Source: Longimicrobium sp.
Lineage (GTDB): Bacteria; Gemmatimonadota; Gemmatimonadetes; Longimicrobiales; Longimicrobiaceae
NCBI GenBank assembly: GCA_036389795.1
Contig: DASVWD010000149.1
Coordinates: 1 to 40,765 of the forward strand
DNA length: 40,765 nt
Direction of reading: 5' to 3'
Shown: positions 31,954 to 38,897 of the stretch, piece by piece
How the letters are laid out: each line of letters opens with the position of its first letter
How positions within the stretch are numbered: the stretch's first letter is position 1
Made by a program: the position numbers and the translations under genes
The notes under the pieces: generated by a model
Told to the model about the DNA's origin: nothing
Database searches by the model: none
The model's input: only the letters and a program-made list of their open reading frames with translations

Positions 31954-32643
31954 ATGCCCACCTCCGCCGCGCCGACGATGCCCGGAGCCGCAGCCGTGAC
32001 CGAGCGGCTGGTCGGACTCGGCGCCGTCGCCGTGATCCGGCTGGACGACGCGGAGGCGGCGCTGCGCGCGGCGCGGGCCGTCCACGCCGGCGGCGTCGCG
32101 GCGCTCGAGGTCACGCTCACCACGCCCGGCGCCTTCGACGTCATCGAGCGGCTGGCCTCCGACGCGGACGATGGCGTGCTGGTCGGCGCCGGCTCGGTGC
32201 TCGACGCGGAGAATGCGCGACGGGCGATCGACGCCGGCGCGCGCTTCGTGGTGAGCCCCGTCGTCCGGCCGGAGCTGGTCGACGAGGTGCATGGGCGGGG
32301 CGCCGCCGCGCTGCTGGGCGCCTTCACGCCGACGGAGATCCTGGCGGCGCACGAGGCGGGCGCGGACCTGGTGAAGGTCTTCCCCGCCGACGCGCTCGGC
32401 CCCGCGTTCATCAAAGGCGTGCTCGGCCCGATGCCGTTCCTCCGCCTCGTCCCCACCGGCGGCGTCACCCCGGAGAACGCGGGGGACTGGCTGCGCGCAG
32501 GCGCCGCGGCGGTCGGGCTCGGCGGCGCGCTGGTCGACCCGAAGCTCGTCGCCGCGGGGGATTTCGACGCGCTGACGGAGCGCGCGCGGCGGCTGGTCGC
32601 GAGCGTCGCCGCGGCGCGCGGGCGGACGGGAGGCGAGCCGTGA
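31954..32643 (+). CDS. eda: KDPG aldolase
   Basis: Eda cleaves 2-keto-3-deoxy-6-phosphogluconate to pyruvate and glyceraldehyde-3-phosphate, the final step of the pathway. The 229-residue class I aldolase shows the Schiff-base lysine K141 in LVKVFPADALGP and the catalytic glutamate E52 in LEVTLTTPGA. The position where E. coli Eda has Arg (EVTLRT) is Thr56 here, as I recall for Thermotoga-type enzymes, so kinetic differences are possible. It is 14 bp after uxaB, with CGGAG upstream of ATG 31954. Its stop overlaps the kdgK start by four bases, so these two steps are tightly coupled in expression. Confidence 0.93.
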   Translation: MPTSAAPTMPGAAAVTERLVGLGAVAVIRLDDAEAALRAARAVHAGGVAALEVTLTTPGAFDVIERLASDADDGVLVGAGSVLDAENARRAIDAGARFVVSPVVRPELVDEVHGRGAAALLGAFTPTEILAAHEAGADLVKVFPADALGPAFIKGVLGPMPFLRLVPTGGVTPENAGDWLRAGAAAVGLGGALVDPKLVAAGDFDALTERARRLVASVAAARGRTGGEP

Positions 32644-33662
32644 GCCGCGTCGTCACCTTCGGCGAGCTGATGCTGCGGCTCTCCCCGCCGGGGCAGGAGC
32701 GGCTCTTCCAGTCGCCCCGGCTGCGCACGTACTTCGGCGGGAGCGAGGCGAACGTCGCCGTCAGCCTGGCGCACTTCGGCGTGCGGAGCGACTACGTGAC
32801 GCGCCTCCCGGTGAACCCCGTGGGCGACGCCGCGCTGGCCGCGCTGCGCGCCGAGGGCGTGGGCACGGGCGAGGTGCTGCGCGGCGGCGAGCGGCTGGGG
32901 ATCTACTTCGTCGAGCCCGGCGCCGACCTGCGCGCGCTCCGCGTGGTCTACGACCGCGCCGGCTCCGCGTTCGCGCGGCTCGACCCGGCGGAGCTGGACT
33001 GGGGGCTCGTCCTGGCCGGCGCGGACCGGTTCCACGTCTCCGGCATCACCCCCGCGCTCGGCGAGGGCCCCGCGGCGGCCGCGCGGGCCGCCGTCGAAGC
33101 GGCGCGGGAACTCGACGTGAAGGTGAGCGTCGACCTGAACTACCGCCCCGCGCTGTGGAAGGACCGCGACCCGGTCCCCGTCACCCGCGCGCTCGTCGAA
33201 GGCTGCGACCTGCTGATCGGCAACCCCGGCGCCGTCGCGGCGATGCTGGGGATCGAGGCCGGCGCCTCGCGTCCCGAGTCTCCCGAGACCCTGCGCTGCA
33301 CCGCCCGGCGCGTCGCGTCCGAGCTGGGATGCGGCGCCGTCGCGCTGACCGCGCGCGAGGTGGTGTCCGCGAGCGAGCACGGGTGGAGCGCGGCGCTGTA
33401 CGAGCCCGAGCGCGGCGAGCTGCACCGCAGCGCCCGCTACCAGGTGCGCGTGGTGGACCGCGTGGGCGGCGGCGACAGCTTCGCGGCCGCGCTCCTCTAC
33501 GCGCTGCTCGACGGCCGCGCGCCGGCCCGGTCGCTCGATTTCGCCACGGCGGCCAGCGCGCTCAAGCTCACCATCCCCGGCGACTTCAACCGCGTCACCG
33601 CCGACGAGGTGGACCGCGCCACCCTTCCCCCGCCACCCCGTGAGGCCGATGCCCCCGCCTGA
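32640..33662 (+). CDS. kdgK: 2-keto-3-deoxygluconate kinase
   Basis: KdgK phosphorylates KDG with ATP, giving the substrate of Eda. The 340-residue protein is a PfkB/ribokinase-type sugar kinase: start VVTFGELMLRLSPPG, N-terminal signature YFGGSEANVAVSLAHFG (31-47), central DLNYRPALWKDRD, LLIGNPGAVAAMLG, and the second signature DRVGGGDSFAAALLYAL with catalytic base D279. GTG 32640 overlaps the eda stop as GTGA. Two routes converge on it: the UxaCBA route for saturated galacturonate and the KduI-KduD route for the unsaturated residue. The 3' end overlaps the transporter gene by 14 bp. Confidence 0.92.
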   Translation: MSRVVTFGELMLRLSPPGQERLFQSPRLRTYFGGSEANVAVSLAHFGVRSDYVTRLPVNPVGDAALAALRAEGVGTGEVLRGGERLGIYFVEPGADLRALRVVYDRAGSAFARLDPAELDWGLVLAGADRFHVSGITPALGEGPAAAARAAVEAARELDVKVSVDLNYRPALWKDRDPVPVTRALVEGCDLLIGNPGAVAAMLGIEAGASRPESPETLRCTARRVASELGCGAVALTAREVVSASEHGWSAALYEPERGELHRSARYQVRVVDRVGGGDSFAAALLYALLDGRAPARSLDFATAASALKLTIPGDFNRVTADEVDRATLPPPPREADAPA

Positions 33663-35070
33663 CTCGCACGCGAGCACCGAAACGCCCCGGGCGCGCACGG
33701 AATCGCCCCGGCCGGGCGTCGAGTCGCCCGCCGCGGACCCGACCCTGGCCTCCAGCGCCGGCGCCTCGGCGATCGCCCAGGCCGAGGCCCTGGCCGCCGC
33801 CGAGGGGAAGCGCTTCGGCTACCGGTGGACGATCTGCGCGCTGCTCTTCGCGGCCACGACGATCAACTACGTCGACCGCCAGGTGCTGGGGATCCTGGCC
33901 CCCACCCTCCAGCGCGAGCTGGGGTGGGGCGAGGCGCAGTACGGCGACATCGTCTCCTGGTTCAGCCTGGCGTACGCCTTCGGCTTCCTGGGGATGGGGC
34001 GGCTGCTGGACCGCGTGGGCGTGCGCCGCGGCTTCTCCTTCGCCATCGTGGCGTGGAGCCTGGCGGCCATGGGGCACGCGCTCGCCCGCACCGCCGCCGG
34101 CTTCTCGTACGCGCGCGCCGCGCTGGGGCTCGGCGAGAGCGGCAACTTCCCCGGCGCCATCAAGGCCACCGCCGAGTGGTTCCCGCGCAAGGAGCGCGCG
34201 CTGGCCACGGGGATCTTCAACGCCGGCAGCAACGTGGGCGCCATCGTGGCCCCGCTCCTGGTGCCGTGGGTCACCCTGCAGTGGGGGTGGCAGATGGCGT
34301 TCATCGTCACCGGCGCGCTCGGCTTCGTGTGGCTCGCCTTCTGGCTCCTGCTCTACCGGCGCCCCGAGGAGCACCCGCGCCTCTCCCGCGGCGAGCTGGC
34401 GTACATCCGCAGCGACCCGGTCGAGAGCACCGAGTCGGTGCCGTGGCTCAGCCTGCTGGGGCACCGCCAGACCTGGGCGTTCTTCCTGGGGAAGTTCCTC
34501 ACCGACCCGATCTGGTGGTTCTACCTGTACTGGCTCCCGAAATTCCTGGACGCCAACTGGGGGGTGAAGCTGGCCGGCGTGGCCGCGCCGCTCATCGTCA
34601 TCTACCTGGTGGCCGACGTGGGGTCCGTGGGCGGCGGGTGGCTCTCCAGCTCGCTCATCAAGCGCGGCTGGACGGTGAACGCGGGGCGCAAGACCGCCAT
34701 GCTCATCGCCGCGCTGCTGATCGTCCCCACCATGTTCGCGCCGCACGCGAAGAGCCTGTGGCTGGCGGTGGGGATCGTGAGCGTCGCCGCGGCCGCGCAC
34801 CAGTGGTGGTCGGCCAACCTGTTCACGACCGCGAGCGACATGTTCCCGCGCCGCGCCGTGGCCTCGGTGGTGGGGATCGGCGGCTTCGCGGGGGCGATGG
34901 GCGGCGTGCTCTTCCAGCGGGTGACCGGCCGCGTGCTGGAGGCCACGGGGAACAACTACTCGATCATCTTCACCGTCTGCGGGCTGGCGTACGTCACGGC
35001 GCTCCTGGTGATCCACCTGCTGGCGCCCCGGCTGGCCCCGGCCGACCTCGACGGACGCGCCCGCGCCTGA
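33649..35070 (+). CDS. exuT: Hexuronate transporter of the major facilitator superfamily
   Basis: Predicted 473-residue inner-membrane carrier of the anion:cation symporter branch that includes ExuT. After a 55-residue hydrophilic N-terminal tail, it has about 12 membrane segments; the first is ICALLFAATTINYVDRQVLGILAP, a start typical of hexuronate and phthalate carriers (INYVDR). Other motifs: GRLLDRVGVRRGFS, the cytoplasmic loop signature; GLGESGNFPGAIKATAEWFP; and ATGIFNAGSNVGAI. ATG 33649 is chosen with GAGG just upstream; GTG 33640 is possible, and both overlap kdgK. Its likely cargo is galacturonate from the periplasm. A MITE-like copy and the susC promoter follow. The gene symbol is by similarity, not proof of substrate. 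Confidence 0.88.
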   Translation: MPPPDSHASTETPRARTESPRPGVESPAADPTLASSAGASAIAQAEALAAAEGKRFGYRWTICALLFAATTINYVDRQVLGILAPTLQRELGWGEAQYGDIVSWFSLAYAFGFLGMGRLLDRVGVRRGFSFAIVAWSLAAMGHALARTAAGFSYARAALGLGESGNFPGAIKATAEWFPRKERALATGIFNAGSNVGAIVAPLLVPWVTLQWGWQMAFIVTGALGFVWLAFWLLLYRRPEEHPRLSRGELAYIRSDPVESTESVPWLSLLGHRQTWAFFLGKFLTDPIWWFYLYWLPKFLDANWGVKLAGVAAPLIVIYLVADVGSVGGGWLSSSLIKRGWTVNAGRKTAMLIAALLIVPTMFAPHAKSLWLAVGIVSVAAAAHQWWSANLFTTASDMFPRRAVASVVGIGGFAGAMGGVLFQRVTGRVLEATGNNYSIIFTVCGLAYVTALLVIHLLAPRLAPADLDGRARA

Positions 35071-35104
35071 GAGAGGGACTTTTCGAGCACGGAAGCACAA
35101 CGCC

Positions 35105-35284
35105 GTCATCCTGAGGAGCCGCCGCGCCGAACTGGCGAATCGACCGGATCCCGGGCGGCGACGAAGGATCTGCGGGTTGCGTCCGAGCGTGAGACCGGAT
35201 GACGTGCGGTCCCCGTCCGCAGATCCTTCGGGCGCACAGGCTCTCGTGCAGACGCGATTTCGGTGGGTGCGCCCTCAGGATGAC
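35105..35284. repeat. MITE-like intergenic element, copy C
   Basis: Ends GTCATCCTGAGG and CCTCAGGATGAC, inverted. It contains an inner inverted pair, GAAGGATCTGCGG and CCGCAGATCCTTC, and a GAGCCGCCGCGCCGAAC motif. It lies between the transporter gene and the susC promoter. Confidence 0.75.
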
Positions 35285-35330
35285 AGCGTTTCGGGTAGCG
35301 CAAGGCAGGTGGAACCCTCCGCGGCGATGG

Positions 35331-35359
35331 TTGCCGGAGAGCACGGGAACGCATACCTT
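35331..35359 (+). promoter_or_regulatory. Promoter of the susC-susD operon
   Basis: -35 TTGCCG (35331-35336), 17-bp spacer, -10 TACCTT (35354-35359). The predicted start near 35366 is just before the operator at 35372-35390. Confidence 0.6.
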
Positions 35360-35371
35360 AGGGCATCCACA

Positions 35372-35390
35372 TTGTTCTGGATGAGAACAA
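35372..35390. promoter_or_regulatory. ROK operator candidate at susC
   Basis: TTGTTCT-GGATG-AGAACAA, perfect 7-bp arms with a 5-bp spacer. The flanking A and AAT equal those of the rok-uxaC site, while the spacer differs, as expected of a protein-binding dyad and not a copied repeat. Confidence 0.75.
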
Positions 35391-35404
35391 AATCGCTCCA
35401 CCCC

Positions 35405-35485
35405 GGCGGAACGGGGCATTTCCGCCTCTCGGCGTCGCGGTCCCCACCCGGGACGAACCGCGGAGACCCGTTCGGACCGTCTCCG
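35405..35485 (+). promoter_or_regulatory. Structured 5' leader of susC
   Basis: Three hairpins follow each other in the 230-nt leader: 35405-35411 with 35420-35426; 35437-35444 with 35450-35461 (nested); and 35461-35467 with 35479-35485. I do not recognise a known riboswitch. A role in mRNA stability or translation control is inference. Confidence 0.35.
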
Positions 35486-35593
35486 CCCGGAATATGTTCG
35501 CAAGCGGGACAAACTCCGTCCCGCGGCGTGTCGGCTTGCGGTCGCAGTGAGACACCCCGTTCCCGTACCCATCCTCGTTCAGGAGAGTCCAAG

Positions 35594-38500
35594 ATGAGTT
35601 GGACGCGCATCCTCACCCTCGTCGGCGCGCTGCTGCTGCCGGTGTCCGCGGCCCTGGCGCAGGGCGGGACCGGCACGGTGAGCGGCACCGTGGTCGACGC
35701 GCAGACCGCGCGGCCGCTGGCCGACGTGGCGGTGACCGTGGTCGGCACCCAGCGGAGCACCGTCACCAGCGCCGAAGGGCGCTACACCCTCACCCAGGTG
35801 CCCGCGGGCGCCCACACCGTGCGCGCCAGCCGCCCCGGCTACGCGCCGGCCGACCAGGCGGTCACGGTGGCCGCCGGGCAGACCGCCACGGCAAGCTTCC
35901 GCCTCCAGACCTCGGCCGTGCAGCTGCAGGAGGTGGTGGCGGTGGGCTACGGCCAGCAGCGGCGGCGCGACATCACCGGCGCGGTGAGCTCGGTGAACAC
36001 GCAGGCGCTCGAGAACGCGCCGGTGCAGTCGCTCGACCAGCTCCTGCAGGGCACGGCCGCCGGCGTCAACGTGACCACGGCCTCCAGCGCCCCGGGCGGC
36101 GGGATCTCGATCCGCGTGCGCGGCACGGCGTCGATCACGGGGAACAGCGAGCCGCTGTACGTGATCGACGGCTTCCCGATCGAGAACGACCCCGAGAGCG
36201 CCTCGCCGGGCAACGGCGGCACGCCCACCGGCTCGGTGCCGTCGAACCCGCTGGCCGCGCTCAACCCGCAGGACATCGAGTCGATCGAGGTGCTCAAGGA
36301 CGCCTCGGCCACGGCCATCTACGGCGCGCGCGGCGCCAACGGCGTGGTGCTGATCACGACGAAGAAGGGCCGCGCCGGCCGCCCGCAGTTCACCTTCGAC
36401 GCGTACACGGGGGTGCAGGACGTCGCCCGCCGCTACGACCTGCTGGGCGCGCGCGAGCTGGCCATCGCCATGAACGAGGCCGCGGCCGACCAGAACCAGG
36501 CGCCGCCGTTCTCGCAGGCCGTGATCGACACGCTGGGCGCGGGGACCGACTGGCAGGACGCCATCTTCCGCAACGCGCCGGTCCGGAGCCTCCAGGCCAC
36601 CGTCTCGGGCGGCTCGGTGGGCACGGCCTACACCCGCTACGCCGTCTCGGGCGGCTACTTCGACCAGGAGGGCGTGGTCACGGGATCTTCGTTCGAGCGC
36701 TACTCGCTGCGGGCCAACGTGGAGCAGGGCTTCAGCGCGCGGCTCAAGTTCGGCGCCAACCTCACCGGGAGCCGGGTGAACACGAAGTTCGTCCCCACCG
36801 ACGGCGAGAGCAACCGGCGCGCGGGCGCGGTGGGCACCGCGCTGCAGGCGTATCCCTTCCTCCCGGTGCAGCTCCCGAGCGGGGTCTACCCGTACCAGGG
36901 GCGCGACCTGGCGGCGCTGGGGATCTCGCTGTCGGGCGCCTCGGAGCTGCCCAACCCGGTCTCCATGGCCACGCAGGTGAAGGACGACCTGGGCGACACC
37001 CGCGTGCTGGGCAACGCCTACGGCGAGTACGAGCTGCTGCGCGGCCTGCGCGCGCGCGTCTCCCTGGGCGGCGACTACTCGGGGCGCTTCCGCGACACCT
37101 ACTACCCGCGCACCACCCGCCGCGGCGAGGAGGCGCAGGGCGAGGCGATCCGCGGGCGCACCGAGATCCTCTCCTGGCTGAACGAGAACACGCTCACCTA
37201 CGAGGGCGGCTTCGGCGAGGCGCACCGCTTCACGCTGCTGGGCGGCTACACCCGGCAGACCGCGGAGACCGCGAGGAACGGCGTCTCGGGGAGCCGCTTC
37301 GTGACCGACGCCACCGGCTACAACGACATCTCGGCCGCGCAGCAGCTGGGCACCCCCAGCTCCGACCGCCAGCGCTGGGCGCTGCAGTCGTGGCTGGGCC
37401 GCCTGAACTACACCCTGCTCGACCGCTACCTGCTGACGGTGACGGGGCGCTACGACGGCTCCTCGCGCTTCGGCAAGGGGAGCAAGTGGGGCTTCTTCCC
37501 CTCGGTCGCGCTCGGCTGGCGCGTCTCCGACGAGCCGTTCCTGCGGGGCAGCGACCTCTTCGACGAGCTCAAGCTGCGCGCCTCGTACGGCGTGGCGGGG
37601 AACCCGGCGATCCGCCCGTACCAGTCGCTCGCCCGGCTCATCGCCACGCAGTACTCCTTCGGCGGCAACCCGGTGACCGGCTACTTCCCCGTGGGCGTGG
37701 CCAACGACGACCTCACCTGGGAGTCCACCACGCAGCTGGACGTCGGCGTCGACGCGGCGTTCCTGGGCCGCTTCACCCTGACCGCCGACTACTACCACAA
37801 GAAGACCGACGACCTGCTGCTGACCGTCGACCTCCCCTCGGAGTCGGGCTTCGCCCGCGCGCTGGTGAACGCCGGCTCGGTGGAGAACCGGGGGGTGGAG
37901 CTGGCGATCCGGGCCGACGTGCTGCAGGGCGACCGCGAGACGGGCGCGCTGCGCTGGAACACGGGGCTCACCTTCGCGCGCAACCGCAACGAGGTGGTGG
38001 ACCTGGCCGGCGACACCGAGATCCGCGCCTCGACCATCTCCGACGACTTCAAGCTGGGCGGCACGGTGGTGCGCGTGGGCGAGCCGATCGGCGTGTTCGT
38101 GGGCTACCGCACCGCGGGCATCGTGCGCGACTCGGCGCACGCGGCGTCGCTCGCCGGCGTCACCAACCGCGTCAACAACCGGGCGTACCAGCCGGGCGAC
38201 GTGATCTTCGACGACGTGGACGGCAACGACACCATCGACGTGCGCGACCGCACCGTGATCGGCAGTCCGCACCCCGACTTCACGCTCGGGTGGACCAACA
38301 CGGTGGCGTTCCGCGGCTTCGAGCTCTCCACGCTGGTGCAGGGGGCGTTCGGCAACGAGATCCTGAACCTGAACCTGTGGCGGCTCACCGGCGGCGACCT
38401 GGCGACCAACGTGCTGCGCGAGCGCTACGAGGACCGCTGGACGCCCACCAACCCGGACGCGAAGTACCCGCGCTTCGGCGTGAACACCGTGGGGGCGGGG

Positions 38501-38779
38501 ACGACGGACTACAACGACCTGATCCTCGAGGACGGCAGCTACCTGCGCCTGAAGACCGTCTCGCTCTCGTACGGCCTGCCGGCGTCGTGGCTGCGCGGCC
38601 GGGGCCTGAGCTCGGCGCGGGTCTACGTGACGGGGAGCAACCTGCTCACCTGGACCGACTACCGGGGCTTCGACCCCGAAGTGAGCAGCTTCGGCGTGGG
38701 CAACCTGAACCGCGGCATCGACATCGGCGCCTACCCGTCGTCGCGCTCGGTGATCGTGGGCGTGAACCTGGGCTACTGA
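35594..38779 (+). CDS. susC: SusC/RagA-type TonB-dependent outer-membrane transporter
   Basis: Predicted 1061-residue outer-membrane importer for oligosaccharides, powered by TonB. The signal peptide ends near ALA|QGG (residue 22). A carboxypeptidase-regulatory-like domain (27-105; GTVSGTVVDAQTARPLADVAVTVVGT) precedes the TonB-box-like VQLQEVVAVGYG (109-120). The plug (about 125-245) contains LYVIDGFPI and ESIEVLKDASATAIYGARGANGVVLITTKKG, and the barrel fills the rest, ending VIVGVNLGY. ATG 35594 has AGGAG 10 nt upstream, and a longer upstream frame is rejected because it crosses the promoter. The ROK operator upstream connects it to pectin use; oligogalacturonide is the inferred cargo. The partner lipoprotein gene follows after a repeat. 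Confidence 0.93.
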   Translation: MSWTRILTLVGALLLPVSAALAQGGTGTVSGTVVDAQTARPLADVAVTVVGTQRSTVTSAEGRYTLTQVPAGAHTVRASRPGYAPADQAVTVAAGQTATASFRLQTSAVQLQEVVAVGYGQQRRRDITGAVSSVNTQALENAPVQSLDQLLQGTAAGVNVTTASSAPGGGISIRVRGTASITGNSEPLYVIDGFPIENDPESASPGNGGTPTGSVPSNPLAALNPQDIESIEVLKDASATAIYGARGANGVVLITTKKGRAGRPQFTFDAYTGVQDVARRYDLLGARELAIAMNEAAADQNQAPPFSQAVIDTLGAGTDWQDAIFRNAPVRSLQATVSGGSVGTAYTRYAVSGGYFDQEGVVTGSSFERYSLRANVEQGFSARLKFGANLTGSRVNTKFVPTDGESNRRAGAVGTALQAYPFLPVQLPSGVYPYQGRDLAALGISLSGASELPNPVSMATQVKDDLGDTRVLGNAYGEYELLRGLRARVSLGGDYSGRFRDTYYPRTTRRGEEAQGEAIRGRTEILSWLNENTLTYEGGFGEAHRFTLLGGYTRQTAETARNGVSGSRFVTDATGYNDISAAQQLGTPSSDRQRWALQSWLGRLNYTLLDRYLLTVTGRYDGSSRFGKGSKWGFFPSVALGWRVSDEPFLRGSDLFDELKLRASYGVAGNPAIRPYQSLARLIATQYSFGGNPVTGYFPVGVANDDLTWESTTQLDVGVDAAFLGRFTLTADYYHKKTDDLLLTVDLPSESGFARALVNAGSVENRGVELAIRADVLQGDRETGALRWNTGLTFARNRNEVVDLAGDTEIRASTISDDFKLGGTVVRVGEPIGVFVGYRTAGIVRDSAHAASLAGVTNRVNNRAYQPGDVIFDDVDGNDTIDVRDRTVIGSPHPDFTLGWTNTVAFRGFELSTLVQGAFGNEILNLNLWRLTGGDLATNVLRERYEDRWTPTNPDAKYPRFGVNTVGAGTTDYNDLILEDGSYLRLKTVSLSYGLPASWLRGRGLSSARVYVTGSNLLTWTDYRGFDPEVSSFGVGNLNRGIDIGAYPSSRSVIVGVNLGY

Positions 38780-38787
38780 GGAACAGC

Positions 38788-38864
38788 AGTCCTTAGTGAT
38801 TTAGTGCTTAGTCCTCAGTCGTGAACACCAGGACTAGAGCACTAAGGACTAAGCACTAAGGACT
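38788..38864. repeat. TTAGTGCTTAGTCCT hairpin between susC and susD
   Basis: The left arm TTAGTGCTTAGTCCT (38801-38815) is complementary to 38845-38859, and AGTCCTTAGTG (38788-38798) to 38840-38850 or 38854-38864. The AT-rich hairpin contrasts with the 70% GC genes. It could set the SusC:SusD mRNA ratio, or be a REP-like repeat. Confidence 0.65.
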
Positions 38865-38897
38865 AAAGAACTTCCCCTTCCACGGGATGGAACGGAC

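Noticed and set aside
35366-35593. Known riboswitch in the susC leader
   Set aside because: The hairpins do not match a riboswitch class I can recognise; kept only as a structured leader.
35579-38272. Long antisense frame over susC
   Set aside because: No domain pattern; the susC protein is unambiguous on the plus strand.
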